NCBI RefSeq assembly: GCF_000025185.1
Contig: NC_013720.1
Location: 5,766,001-5,830,000 of the forward strand
Reading direction: 5' to 3'
DNA length: 64,000 nucleotides
Source: Pirellula staleyi DSM 6068
GTDB lineage: Bacteria > Planctomycetota > Planctomycetia > Pirellulales > Pirellulaceae
A model generated the notes under the pieces. It ran no database searches. It had not been told where the DNA came from and saw nothing but the letters and a program-made list of their open reading frames with translations. Positions 18,061 through 27,776 of the stretch are shown here, one piece after another (position 1 is the first letter of the stretch; every line of letters begins with the position of its first letter). Position numbers and translations under genes: made by a program.

Positions 18061-19112
18061 TTGCAGGCTTTCAGAAAGGGTCGCTTGAGAAAGTTTACTT
18101 CGGCCCACGGATTCGAATTGGCGTTTTGTTCGATCTTGTCGATGATCTCCTGGGGCGTCATTCTGCCATTTGCACATTCATCAACAGCCTGAACGAGCCA
18201 GTATTTTCCGTCGTTTTTAGCACAAATCTTAGCCTTGTAACGCTCTTCGATTCCGAACACATCCATCCATGACTCAAGTTCCTCATCTCGGCCGGGCGAA
18301 CTGACAGTCAGCGTAATGTCGGACGGTATCAGTTTGTCGACTTCAGCTGACGCAATTGTCATGTTGATAGTGATACTAGGAGCAACGTTCGCAAAGCTGA
18401 AAAACGCCTTCCGGCGCCTTCCTCCTGTGGCCTTGTGAATTGGATCGATATGCCGCAGCGGATTCTTTTGCAGCTTGAAGCTGGAGTTGCATTCGTGGCA
18501 CATAGGTGCCAGATTTTTGAAATTCACCGAGTTGAACGGGTATGTGCCCTTGGGGAGAAAGTGATCGTAGGCTTCTCTCTTGTTGTGATGCTGTCCCTTG
18601 ATGTCGTTGTAGCCGCAATAGGGACATTTGCCTTCGTCGTTTGCTGTCACAAAGGCTTTGTAGTGAGCGTCGATCTCAGCTGTTCTGCTTGTGACAGCCT
18701 TTAGGTGAATGATGTCCTGGAACAGGCTCTTGCAGAATTTCTTTAACTCACTTTCCAGATTGTTGTTGAGCGACTTTATCTCGGCATACGTTCCTGGCAT
18801 TTTCTGAGGTTCGTTTCCGCAGAGGGCTTCGATATCGTTGTTGTGGTCATACCACTGGCTCACTTGGTCTCGCTGATCCGAATCCAGTTGATCCTGAAAA
18901 ATCGCGTCAATAATCTTGATTGGGCCGTCAAGGTGATCCTTAGTCAAGCTGTCATCGTTCGCGATCTCTTCGACTACAGCTTTCAAATCTGGGTGAAGCA
19001 GGCTGAGCGAGTACTCTCCGCCATTACGGCACCAGACTTTTTTGACGAGGTGGTCCAACCAGACCTGGAACTTCTCAATGTCGTGATTCACATAGCGATA
19101 ATTGAAGAGCAT
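18039..19112 (-). CDS. HNH endonuclease, PtuB-like partner of the AAA ATPase
   Basis: A 357-residue protein with an HNH nuclease core: a zinc knuckle CPYCGYND (Cys163, Cys166), the catalytic stretch YDHFLPKG (Asp183-His184) and LAPMCHECNSSF (Cys205, Cys208 and Asn209). The order matches HNH proteins encoded beside RecF/OLD-type ATPases, such as PtuB of the Septu defence system. The flanking regions are helical and unassigned. It is the last gene of the minus-strand restriction operon, starting 4 bases after the ATPase gene stops. I infer that it cuts nucleic acid when the ATPase licenses it. Family assignment to Septu is by architecture, not by search. Confidence 0.75.
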   Translation of the reverse strand: MLFNYRYVNHDIEKFQVWLDHLVKKVWCRNGGEYSLSLLHPDLKAVVEEIANDDSLTKDHLDGPIKIIDAIFQDQLDSDQRDQVSQWYDHNNDIEALCGNEPQKMPGTYAEIKSLNNNLESELKKFCKSLFQDIIHLKAVTSRTAEIDAHYKAFVTANDEGKCPYCGYNDIKGQHHNKREAYDHFLPKGTYPFNSVNFKNLAPMCHECNSSFKLQKNPLRHIDPIHKATGGRRRKAFFSFANVAPSITINMTIASAEVDKLIPSDITLTVSSPGRDEELESWMDVFGIEERYKAKICAKNDGKYWLVQAVDECANGRMTPQEIIDKIEQNANSNPWAEVNFLKRPFLKACKEAGVLP

Positions 19113-19116
19113 GACG

Positions 19117-20883
19117 CTATTTTCCCTCCTTCTTCTTAATCGCCTGATTCACAAAAAGGACCTTCTCAACAGAGTCGCCGAGTTCCTTGCCTGCCTCTTT
19201 AATAAGCACGTCGGGGTCTTCGCCTTCTTCAAGACGCTTGCGTAAGGCATTAAGTGTTGACATCGCATAATCGCCGATGGTTTCGATTTGACCGAAGACC
19301 TTCATTGTAATTGCGTTTGCCGAAGCGCCAAACGTCTCAAAATCCGGCCTTTGCCAAGTTACAGCCTGGGTTTCGGGATTCGTGGCGAAGACGAGAACGT
19401 TCTCCTTGCGGCAATCCGAAATGATGAACGGAGAATGAGATGTCAGAAGAACTTCCCGCATCACGTTCTTCGTGGCGGCGTCGGCTTCCAAGGCGGCTCG
19501 CAGGGTTGAGATGTACGATGCTCGCCAATCGGGGTTGAGGTGGGTTTCTGGCTCGTCGAGCAGGAAGAGTGCGGATTCATGGCGATAGAGCAGACACAGT
19601 CCGATGGTATGCAGGAACTGGTGTTCGCCATCGGAAAGGGATTTGATGTAGAGTGGTCCCGTGACACCATCCTTGATCAGTTCACCTTCTTTGAAGCGGG
19701 TTATTCGTTCATGCGATGCCGGCGTGGAAATTGTCTCGTTTACGTAGAGGCTAGATGACTGGTACAGTTCGTCCTTGGTCTCTTCGGCAACCAAATAGTT
19801 ATTGAGTGTAAGTAGTATCTGAAACGATTGAAATAGGTTGAGTGCGGACTTAGCTTTGTCGACTTCTGGCGATTCCCCGGATGCTTCTCCGAAGTGAACC
19901 TGAAAGGCGCGCTTTGTGGCATCGTTGACCCAGTAGTCTAAATACAGGTCGTACCCTTCGCCATCCTCATAGGAGGAATAGTCCTCGAAATAGGCGGTTG
20001 AGCATTGGGTAAGTTTGTCGATTAAGGCAGACAGCTTTGAGGTTAGCTCCACCGATTGTCCGGCAGAGGGTTCCTCTTGTGTTTCTGAATGCGTCTTCAA
20101 GTACTCTTCTATCAATGGATACCGGTGGTGTCGCCGGATGATGATACGGAACCTTTGAATTCCCCGTAGGCCGACTTTCTCCTCGAATACTCGAATTACG
20201 GGAGCGCTAGGAAACAAAAAGTGGCATATGAGAATCGCCTGGCTGAACTGCTCATCCAAGTAAACCATTCGACCTTCCGGACGTGAGTAATGATCGTCCA
20301 TTACAACTTTGGCACGGTATTCGTCGAAGTGAATGAACCGCATCTTGAAAAACGGCAAGCTCAGAATCTCATTGCGTCCCGACGAATATCCTAGGATAAA
20401 CCGAGGGAGTACAGACTTCACTTCGTTCCGCACTAGGCTCTTGTAGTCATCGTTCTTAAACTCCTTTTCGTTTAGCCACAGTACTTCGGGCTTGGTGTTC
20501 GCCTTTTTAACAATACGGATTCGGCAAGGCCTCTCATTCCCTTGGCTGTTCGGAGCAATCTGACTGAGAAACGAGATGGGAATGAAGTATTCCAGTTCAA
20601 ATGCATCTGGTGTACAGGATTCCGCCCGGAAGGCATCGGGGTTAGTTTCTTTGTCGTATTCAAATCCCTCGGGACGATATTCGAGATGGATGCATTCGAT
20701 GTGGTAAAAGATGGCAACCAAGGCTTCGAGGACATTAGATTTGCCGCTGCCATTACGACCGGCGAAACAGTACGGGTGGAATTCGAAGCAGCGGTCAAAG
20801 TCCCAATCGCGCAGGAAGTCGATCTCGAAGCCTGCGGGGAGGCTGCGAAAGGGGACATCTAGCTTGAGTCGAATTAGTTTCAT
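19117..20883 (-). CDS. Restriction-system-associated AAA (RecF/PtuA-like) ATPase
   Basis: A 588-residue ABC/SMC-type ATPase. Walker A is GRNGSGKS (42-49), an ABC-signature-like LSDGE occurs at 416-420, Walker B is LFLLDEPETHLN (439-450), and the switch His is in LTSHSP (480-485). The large middle is unlike RecF and fits the group often annotated as restriction-system-associated AAA family ATPase. No Toprim domain is seen, which argues against a true OLD nuclease. It overlaps the hsdS stop by 4 bases and is followed 4 bases later by the HNH gene, so the two are almost certainly a functional pair co-expressed with the type I enzyme. Such ATPases usually hold the paired nuclease inactive or sense DNA ends. 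Confidence 0.8.
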   Translation of the reverse strand: MKLIRLKLDVPFRSLPAGFEIDFLRDWDFDRCFEFHPYCFAGRNGSGKSNVLEALVAIFYHIECIHLEYRPEGFEYDKETNPDAFRAESCTPDAFELEYFIPISFLSQIAPNSQGNERPCRIRIVKKANTKPEVLWLNEKEFKNDDYKSLVRNEVKSVLPRFILGYSSGRNEILSLPFFKMRFIHFDEYRAKVVMDDHYSRPEGRMVYLDEQFSQAILICHFLFPSAPVIRVFEEKVGLRGIQRFRIIIRRHHRYPLIEEYLKTHSETQEEPSAGQSVELTSKLSALIDKLTQCSTAYFEDYSSYEDGEGYDLYLDYWVNDATKRAFQVHFGEASGESPEVDKAKSALNLFQSFQILLTLNNYLVAEETKDELYQSSSLYVNETISTPASHERITRFKEGELIKDGVTGPLYIKSLSDGEHQFLHTIGLCLLYRHESALFLLDEPETHLNPDWRASYISTLRAALEADAATKNVMREVLLTSHSPFIISDCRKENVLVFATNPETQAVTWQRPDFETFGASANAITMKVFGQIETIGDYAMSTLNALRKRLEEGEDPDVLIKEAGKELGDSVEKVLFVNQAIKKKEGK

Positions 20884-22433
20884 GTCCCGGGCCTCAACAC
20901 AATTTCCCGTTGTTCTTCGCTGAACTCCTGCTTGAGGACGCCTGCAGCCACATACTCGAAGACCTTGTTCTTGACGGTCTCATAATCTGGCTCGGCGAAA
21001 TCCTGCTCCACGATGGACCAGATCTTTGCGAAGCTGAATGGGGGCTGGAGAATCTGGCTCAGCGTGCGGTACTTGAAGAAGTCTTCGGACCAAGGGAGCG
21101 GCTCAGCCTGTTCTCCCTCCAGCTTCTTTTCCATCGCCAGCAACTGCTTTTCGATATCCGCCGGGGCGATGAAGCTGCCGGGCCGCGTGTAGCGTCCTTC
21201 TGCGACGGTTGGTTGCGGCGCTGGTGAAACGATCGGTGATTCCGCTGCGGGGCCGAGTTGGAGTCGACTCAGATCCAGTTCACCGCGAAAGGCTCGCTGT
21301 TGGAGGGATGAAAACAACTTGTCCAGCAGCTTCCCGTTCTCTGTCTTGTCGAGCGTCAACTGACGCAAGTCTCGTGCAATGCGAGAAAACTCCTGCTGGA
21401 GGTCCAATTCTGGGGCCAGCGCGGGAAGCGGACGCAGCCTTTCCAAATTGAGGTTTGCGCGAGCAGCGTCAGGCGCGAGTTCCTTTAGTCTGGGTTTCCA
21501 TAGACGCAGAAGGAACTCAAGGAACTCCGATGTCGCCTTGGTCGGATACGGCGTAACTCCTATGATGCTATCAGGGCAATAGACGGGTGTCTCGACGATG
21601 GCGGTCTCACCAAGTGTGGCACCCACGATCGCGATGACAACAGTCCCCGGTTGAAACTCTCGGCTGACCCGAATTCCCTTCTCGTTGAGAGTCTGCGTCC
21701 AACCTGTGATTCGTCCTTTGCTGCGGGTAATGTCGCCGGTCTGAATAAAGGGGAAATCGCCACTGTAGTAGGAAGGATCGTTCCTCGGTCGCGGAGTGAA
21801 TTTCCCTCGTTCCAACTTCGCCAAGTTTTCCAAATCGTCGGTCGGCAGATTCTTGGGATTCCCAACCGGATCGCCGAACATGCTGAGGAAGACGGATTGC
21901 AGGAGCTTCTCGGTGAGTTGCAGCGATTCCTGGCGCTGGCGGCGGAGGGCATCGGCCTTGTCCAACACCGCCGCAATCCGCCGTTGCTCGTCCAGCGGCG
22001 GAACAGGGATTTCAATCTCCGCAACTGCTGCCGGTCTCGCTCGCTTGAGTGACCCACCAACTCCGGCGACCGTTTGCAGAAATGCCTTATGGAACTCATC
22101 GCCCACGAGGACTTTCGAGAGGTATCCTGCATCAACACGGTGAGTACGAAACACTATCCACTCACCTGATCCAATCATCCGATGTGTGGATAGTGTCTTA
22201 CCAACTACCCAGCAACGACGGATGTGTGGCACAATCTTCGAAAGAAGTACGTCTCCTGGCTGCAGAATCTGTTTCGATGAGCCAATTTCGCTTCCAAGCA
22301 ACTCTTCTGGAGCACCGTTGTCAAATGCAGGGATGCTGTAAAGCGAGAAGCGTTCACTCGGTGATTTGTCCGGATTGACCGTTCCCGTCTTGCGTGCCAA
22401 CAGGTCTCCGACTTTGATTCGTCTCCATTTCAT
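20880..22433 (-). CDS. hsdS: Type I restriction-modification specificity subunit
   Basis: A 517-residue specificity subunit with two target-recognition domains and two conserved helical spacers. TRD1 runs from the N-terminus to about 140 (GDVLLSKIVPHIRRCWVV, then the spacer start EIPVPPLDEQRRIAAVLDKADALRRQRQ). TRD2 lies at about 190-350 (FPFIQTGDITRSKGR; GTVVIAIVGATLGETAIVE), followed by LFSSLQQRAFRGEL. It recognises a bipartite DNA sequence and bridges the HsdM and HsdR subunits. About 120 residues at the C-terminus (PAAESPIVSP to the end, including IWSIVEQDFAEPDYETVKNKVFEYV) are an extra helical domain seen in some planctomycete and proteobacterial HsdS. It overlaps hsdM and the ATPase gene by 4 bases each. 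Confidence 0.9.
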   Translation of the reverse strand: MKWRRIKVGDLLARKTGTVNPDKSPSERFSLYSIPAFDNGAPEELLGSEIGSSKQILQPGDVLLSKIVPHIRRCWVVGKTLSTHRMIGSGEWIVFRTHRVDAGYLSKVLVGDEFHKAFLQTVAGVGGSLKRARPAAVAEIEIPVPPLDEQRRIAAVLDKADALRRQRQESLQLTEKLLQSVFLSMFGDPVGNPKNLPTDDLENLAKLERGKFTPRPRNDPSYYSGDFPFIQTGDITRSKGRITGWTQTLNEKGIRVSREFQPGTVVIAIVGATLGETAIVETPVYCPDSIIGVTPYPTKATSEFLEFLLRLWKPRLKELAPDAARANLNLERLRPLPALAPELDLQQEFSRIARDLRQLTLDKTENGKLLDKLFSSLQQRAFRGELDLSRLQLGPAAESPIVSPAPQPTVAEGRYTRPGSFIAPADIEKQLLAMEKKLEGEQAEPLPWSEDFFKYRTLSQILQPPFSFAKIWSIVEQDFAEPDYETVKNKVFEYVAAGVLKQEFSEEQREIVLRPGT

Positions 22434-24094
22434 CCCAGGATCTCCTGCAACTCCGAGATCCCTTGCTGAATCTTGTCTTCCAATGCCTTTAATTGCTGGA
22501 GAAGAGACTTCGGATCTTCATGTTCCGTTTCATCATGCTCCACCTCGCCATAGCGGTTGAACGAAAGGTCGTACGTCTTCTCGCGAATCTCTTCCACCGG
22601 AACAAAGAAGCAATTCGATTTCCTGTCTCCTTTTTCCTTGGGGTTTCTAGCGTTCCATTTTTCGACAACGTCTGGCAGTTCGCTTCCGTCGACTCGCGTG
22701 CGACGATCATCGAGTGTCATCCCGTCGTTCGCCAGGTTGTAGAACCACGTGTGCTGCGTCTTGCCGCTGCGTGTGAAAACGAGAATCGCCGTGGCAACCC
22801 CGGCATAGGGTTTGAACACTCCACTGGGAAGAGATATCACGGCCTTGAGTTCCGCCTCTTCCACCAGCTTCTTGCGGGCTTCGACGAAGGCACCGGCGGC
22901 ACCGAATAGCACTCCTTGCGGCACGATGATGCCTGCCGTTCCCCCTTTCTTGAGCAACGTGAAGATGCGCTCGGTGAAGAGGAGTTCGGTCTTGGTGGTC
23001 TTCAGCGTCAGACCTTCGTTGATGTCTCCTTTGTCAATGCTACCTGTGAACGGCGGATTGGCCATCACGATGTCGTATTCCATTTCCTCAGTGAAACTCT
23101 TGCTGAGCGTGTCTTGGTAATCGACATGTGGATTGTCGATGCCGTGCATCATCAGGTTCATCAAAGCCAGCCGAACCATTGTGCTGTCGAAATCGAACCC
23201 GTAGAGGCTTTGCTCCAGAATGTCCTTCTTGTTCTGGTCAAGTTGGCCGCTGACACTGGTGCGGATGAAGCCATCTTCGTCCGGCTCGAACTTCTGCTTC
23301 TTGACTTTCTTCCGCGCAAGCTGGGTGACGATGTACTGATAGGCATCGAGCAGAAAGCCAGCCGTGCCGCAGGCGGGATCGCAAATACGATGACCAAGCT
23401 GGGGATTCACCAGCTCGCTGATCAGCTTGATGATGTGCCGAGGGGTGCGAAACTGGCCGTTCTTGCCCGCACTGCTGATTTCGTTCAGCAGCATCTCGTA
23501 GACATCGCCCTGGATGTCCTGAAAAAGGTGCCCTTGCTCCCGAGCATCGAGTTCGATCTCGACGAAGATCTCTTCGATGATCTGCACCGCCCCCTGCAGC
23601 AGGTTGGCGCTGGGGATGATGAAGACGGCGTTCGCCATGTGTTTGGCGAAATTGCTGCCGTCGCCATTGAGTTCCTTGATGAAGGGGAAAACTTTTTGCT
23701 GCACATGCGGCAACATCTCGTCGGCCTTCATCTGTCGGAAGTGACTCCAGCGGAGCGTGGCCTTGTCGATGGCGAGCCGTTTGCGTTCGCTTTTCACTTC
23801 CGCCTCCCGCGCTTTCTTCTGAGCGGCGGATTCTCCGGCTTTCGGCTTGGACATCTCCTCGATGCGAGAACGGTCATTCGGCAGGAAATAGTCGCCGGAA
23901 AATCGCGATGTGTAGGTATCGCCAGTGAATTCGGCATCCTGTTCCCGCTTGAGATCAAGCTCGTCAATCTGCTTCATGAACAGCAGGTAGGTGATCTGCT
24001 CAATCGCGGAAAGCGGATTGGAAATGCCGCCAGACCAGAATCGGTCCCACAGCTTAGCGATCAGAGCCTTGAGCTTGGCGTTGATTTGCAGCAT
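22430..24094 (-). CDS. hsdM: Type I restriction-modification DNA methylase subunit
   Basis: A 554-residue N6-adenine methyltransferase subunit. It has the HsdM N-terminal helical domain (LIAKLWDRFWSGGISNPLSA), the SAM-binding motif DPACGTAGF (239-247) and catalytic NPPF (346-349). The stretch FRTPRHIIKLISELVNPQ is typical of the family. With two HsdM and one HsdS it methylates the recognition site and protects host DNA. The length and motifs are complete. It starts 3 bases after hsdR stops and overlaps hsdS by ATGA, so R, M and S are translated as a unit. Order R-M-S is one of the usual arrangements. Confidence 0.95.
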   Translation of the reverse strand: MLQINAKLKALIAKLWDRFWSGGISNPLSAIEQITYLLFMKQIDELDLKREQDAEFTGDTYTSRFSGDYFLPNDRSRIEEMSKPKAGESAAQKKAREAEVKSERKRLAIDKATLRWSHFRQMKADEMLPHVQQKVFPFIKELNGDGSNFAKHMANAVFIIPSANLLQGAVQIIEEIFVEIELDAREQGHLFQDIQGDVYEMLLNEISSAGKNGQFRTPRHIIKLISELVNPQLGHRICDPACGTAGFLLDAYQYIVTQLARKKVKKQKFEPDEDGFIRTSVSGQLDQNKKDILEQSLYGFDFDSTMVRLALMNLMMHGIDNPHVDYQDTLSKSFTEEMEYDIVMANPPFTGSIDKGDINEGLTLKTTKTELLFTERIFTLLKKGGTAGIIVPQGVLFGAAGAFVEARKKLVEEAELKAVISLPSGVFKPYAGVATAILVFTRSGKTQHTWFYNLANDGMTLDDRRTRVDGSELPDVVEKWNARNPKEKGDRKSNCFFVPVEEIREKTYDLSFNRYGEVEHDETEHEDPKSLLQQLKALEDKIQQGISELQEILG

Positions 24095-24097
24095 GAG

Positions 24098-26896
24098 TTA
24101 GGCAACCAGACTTTCGGTAAGGGCGAGGATTTCATTGATTTCTTTGGGCGAGAAGATGCCGCGAATCCCGCTGGGATGAATGACGGTAAACGGGGCTTGG
24201 ATCAGGTCTCGCTTCTCGATGCCACCCCGTTCAATCAGAAAATCACGCAGCAACCGCAGGAACTGAAGCTGATGGCTGTTGAGTGTGGGGTGCTCGGCAA
24301 TGAACTGATCGATCGACTTGGAAACCGTATCCGGGAAGCTCTCCAGGATTTCAATTCCCAGAATATGGCGGATGAACCGAATGAACGAAGCCCGCTGATG
24401 GTGATAGACTCGGCGAAGCAACTGCAACGTGATGTGCGGGTGCTCTTCGTGCAGTTGCGTGGCCAGGTCTTCGGCCTCGTCATCGGTGACGTTCTGGCCG
24501 TCGCGAATCTTCTGCAAGATGGGATTGCTGGCGGTCAGTTCGTTGACCTTCTCTTCGACCAGCTTGCGGTACTGGGCAATGCTGAGCGACTCGTGCTCCG
24601 GGCCGAACTCCACGTACTCCTTGGCTGTCAGGACGTCGGCAAAGTTGAACTTGGCGGGGCCATCGCTGGAACCTCGCCCATCCCGGTAGTGCATCAGGGG
24701 ACCAAGTCGCTTCACGAGATCGTCGAACCCTAGATCGGTGATTGTCGCCCAATAGTGATTGGTCTGAGCTTTCTGAATCAGCCCCGCTTCCTGTGCGACG
24801 ACATTAACAGAAAGGGGCAATTCACTGACCTGTGCGGTTAGGCTTTCCGTCAGGGCGGCGTACTTCTCCTTTTCGCCCTTGAGCTGTGCGAGAGAGGCTT
24901 CGAGCACGTCTTTCTCGAATCGCATCGCTTTGAAATCGACCTGCGAAACAACACGGAACAGCGGTTGGACTGCGTGGCGAAGGAACGCGATGCCATCCGC
25001 TGTCAACGGCAGCCAGAAAGCATCGGCCTCGCATTTCGCCAGATTGGCTTTCGATTCCATGATGGAGACTGATTTGCCCGGCAAAGCTGCGATTTGGCCA
25101 CGAAGGGCGGCGATCTCTTTGTCCGCTACTGACGACTGACCAAGAACCTGAGCGGCTTCAATCTTGTCGATGCGAGCGCCAACCAGTCGAACCGGCAGCG
25201 GAACCTGAGGCTTGGGTTCTTTCCCTTTCGGGGTGAGCTGGAAGTAATCGAAGTTGTCCCAGCAATCGATGATCTGGAAGACATCCTTCTCGGGACACCA
25301 TGCCTTGATTTTGTTGGATTCCAGGAGTCGCGTGCCGCGACCAATCATCTGCCAAAACTTGGTGTACGAGAAAACCGGCTTCGCAAAGACGAGGTTGACG
25401 ATTTCACGAACGTCGATGCCGGTATCGAGCATGTCGACGCTGATCGCCACTCGGGGCATGTCGCTGCGAGTGAACTGGTCCAGCAATCCGCCCTTGCCAT
25501 AGACGCGAGGATCGTCAGAAACCATGACCTTGGCGAGTTCGCCTTTGTATTCCGGATAGAGTGAATCAAAGATGCGTTCGATGCGTCGAGCGTGGGCGAC
25601 CGACATGCAGAAGAAAATCGTCTTGCCGGGAAGAACGCCATTCGGGTCCTTGATGGATTCCTCCATGAACTCCTTCACGATGAGGGCGTTCGTGGCGTGG
25701 TTCGTGACCTTCTTTTCGAGGTCGGTCCCTTCGTAGACGATTTCCTCGATGTCCTTACCTTCGAGGATGAGCCGTTTCTGATCCTCCAGGCTGATGGTGC
25801 GTTTGCTGATGCCTTCGTCCTGGAACTTGGTTTTGATCTTCAGGACACGGAAGTCGCAGAGGTACGGTGGGACGTGATTGATGGCTTCATCGTAGGAAAA
25901 CGCGAAGCTGGGGAGACCGTCCTCGCAGTGGAATACGGCAAACGTGTTGTGGTCGATGACATCGCGAGGCGTTGCTGTCAGACCTAGTATAATTGAATGA
26001 AAGTAATCGAGCACTTCTCCGTACGTGTTGTAAATCGATCGATGGCTTTCATCGACGATGACCATGTCGAAGAAATGCGGCGACAGTGAGTTCTCTTCGT
26101 CCCGCACGATGTTGAGCATCGTTGGATAGGTTGCAACGTAGATGCGGCGATCCGTGGCGATGGACTTCTCCCCCGGCTCCGGCCACCGTGGTTCGTCAGG
26201 TATGTGTTCCTTGAAGGCGTCGAGGGCCTGGCCACGAAGGGCGATACGGTCGACAAGGAAGAGCACTCTTTGAACGTACCCGGCACGCATCAGAGCATCG
26301 ACCAGAGCGATGCAGGTACGGGTCTTTCCAGTTCCGGTTGCCATGACGAGCAGGAACTGGCGGCGGCACTTTGAAATGCCTTCCATCACCGTTCGGATGG
26401 CTTGGATCTGGTAGTCGCGTCCGGCAATATCCTTATTAATTAGCTCATCGACGAGCGGATTCTTGTTCTTCCGAATGTGAAGTAGTCGTTCCAGATCCTG
26501 CCGCGTTGGGAACCCATGAACTAATTGAGGCGGGGCTTCACCGATACTCCAGAAGTAGATTTCGTGACCGTTGGTGTAGAAGCAGAATGGAAGTTCTCCA
26601 CCGTTCCGCCTCTGAATGTTATTGCAATACTGTTTTGCCTGTTCGCGGCCAAGTTCGGCATCCTTCGACGTCCGCTTTGCCTCAACAACCGCTAAAGGTT
26701 TCCCGTTCTTGCCCAGAAGGACATAATCACTGAGCTCGCGAGTACCGAAGGGAACCGAGTCCTCATTAACCTGCATTTCTGAGGCTTTGGCGAGGGTGAA
26801 TTCCTCCACAACCTGTGTGCGATCACGAACGTTCCAACCCGCTTCTTTCAGCCGGTGGTCGATGATCTGCTGTCGGGTTGCGGATTCGTTTGACAT
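24098..26896 (-). CDS. hsdR: Type I restriction endonuclease subunit R
   Basis: A 932-residue motor-nuclease subunit of the EcoEI-like group. The N-terminal PD-(D/E)XK nuclease shows Asp57 (LSDYVLL) and the Glu-x-Lys pair at 72-74 (VVEAKR). The SF2 helicase follows: Walker A MATGTGKT (185-192), DEAD-type VDESH (281-285), motif III LTATP, motif VI-like MIGRGTRL. The C-terminal third is the EcoEI_R helical region. It pulls unmodified DNA and cuts it at a distance. All key residues are present. It lies 78 bases downstream of a small HTH gene and 3 bases before hsdM. Confidence 0.95.
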   Translation of the reverse strand: MSNESATRQQIIDHRLKEAGWNVRDRTQVVEEFTLAKASEMQVNEDSVPFGTRELSDYVLLGKNGKPLAVVEAKRTSKDAELGREQAKQYCNNIQRRNGGELPFCFYTNGHEIYFWSIGEAPPQLVHGFPTRQDLERLLHIRKNKNPLVDELINKDIAGRDYQIQAIRTVMEGISKCRRQFLLVMATGTGKTRTCIALVDALMRAGYVQRVLFLVDRIALRGQALDAFKEHIPDEPRWPEPGEKSIATDRRIYVATYPTMLNIVRDEENSLSPHFFDMVIVDESHRSIYNTYGEVLDYFHSIILGLTATPRDVIDHNTFAVFHCEDGLPSFAFSYDEAINHVPPYLCDFRVLKIKTKFQDEGISKRTISLEDQKRLILEGKDIEEIVYEGTDLEKKVTNHATNALIVKEFMEESIKDPNGVLPGKTIFFCMSVAHARRIERIFDSLYPEYKGELAKVMVSDDPRVYGKGGLLDQFTRSDMPRVAISVDMLDTGIDVREIVNLVFAKPVFSYTKFWQMIGRGTRLLESNKIKAWCPEKDVFQIIDCWDNFDYFQLTPKGKEPKPQVPLPVRLVGARIDKIEAAQVLGQSSVADKEIAALRGQIAALPGKSVSIMESKANLAKCEADAFWLPLTADGIAFLRHAVQPLFRVVSQVDFKAMRFEKDVLEASLAQLKGEKEKYAALTESLTAQVSELPLSVNVVAQEAGLIQKAQTNHYWATITDLGFDDLVKRLGPLMHYRDGRGSSDGPAKFNFADVLTAKEYVEFGPEHESLSIAQYRKLVEEKVNELTASNPILQKIRDGQNVTDDEAEDLATQLHEEHPHITLQLLRRVYHHQRASFIRFIRHILGIEILESFPDTVSKSIDQFIAEHPTLNSHQLQFLRLLRDFLIERGGIEKRDLIQAPFTVIHPSGIRGIFSPKEINEILALTESLVA

Positions 26897-26974
26897 TGTT
26901 GTTAATCAGCACTGTCAGGGAACTGAAAATTTCAGGGACACATGGAACAGACTTAGCGTTCGGATTCAGGTGTG

Positions 26975-27157
26975 TCATCTGTTGGCGTGACGCAGAAGTC
27001 GAGTCAGATCCTCTTTCTTGTACAGACGGTAATTGTTGACGGGATGTCGGTGTTCAATGATCCTTCCGTCGCGGCCCCAGTTGCGGAGTGTGTTCGGTGA
27101 AACGCCGAGGTATTCGGAGGCTTCCTTGATTCGCAGGTACTCGTCGAGTTTTTCCAT
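26975..27157 (-). CDS. MerR/excisionase-type helix-turn-helix protein
   Basis: A 60-residue protein consisting of one winged helix of the MerR/excisionase type: YLRIKEASEYLGVSPNTLRN, then WGRDGRIIEHRHPVNNYRLY with the wing, and KEDLTRLLR. There is no effector or dimerisation domain. It sits immediately upstream of hsdR on the same strand (gap 78 bases), so it may control the restriction operon or be an excisionase left from the element; the sequence does not decide. A GGGGAGGACTGT stretch upstream of the ATG serves as ribosome site. Confidence 0.75.
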   Translation of the reverse strand: MEKLDEYLRIKEASEYLGVSPNTLRNWGRDGRIIEHRHPVNNYRLYKKEDLTRLLRHANR

Positions 27158-27776
27158 CGACAGTCCTCCCCGGACGGTTGGGTGTTGCGACAGAGGCCAT
27201 AACCTTCGTCAACCTTACCAAATACCCCTTTAGGTACAATCGGCCGGGGCATCTGTTTCTGCGGAAAAAGTGAATCCAGTTGGTTTTTAGTCTCGAAGTC
27301 CAACGCAATCGACTGGGCAGCAGGGAAACTCTGGCACGAGCGCCATCGTAGCCAGTGACGACGCACTCGAAATTCAGCCATTCACTTCGAATCACGTCGG
27401 CTTGATCTTGTCTGTTCGCGAAGAGTGGACATTCGAAGAGAACGATTCGCGAACGGAGTTCACTGCTGGGGCAGACCGGCTACCATTCGGCGCATGGAAT
27501 GGGCGATTGATTCAGTGATCCTCGGGGCATCTGCCACTTTCGTTGAATGCCCGAACTTGGGGAATCGAGTTCCGTGTCATGTTGTGGCAAGGTGCGGTCG
27601 CGAGATGAAGTAGACGCAGGCCACTGCGGGGACGCGAACTCTGTAAGTGACGATCTTCGGTTTGAGCGATGCGATTAGCTCCATGATCAAGTCTACTCTA
27701 GCCCAGCTCATTCGACGCTTTGCGGGGTAGAGGGAGCAGTGGTGGCTGTTTCTTTCTGCTGCTTAGGAGCCTACGA
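27158..27776. other. Intergenic region between divergent units
   Basis: About 620 bases between the minus-strand restriction operon and the plus-strand nuclease cluster; both promoters should lie here. Short frames on either strand have no recognisable family. No hairpin-plus-T-run or inverted repeat stood out. Confidence 0.4.

Noticed and set aside
22916-24733. 605-residue open frame on the plus strand
   Set aside because: It lies antisense to hsdM and hsdR, whose motifs are complete; long antisense frames arise from codon bias.
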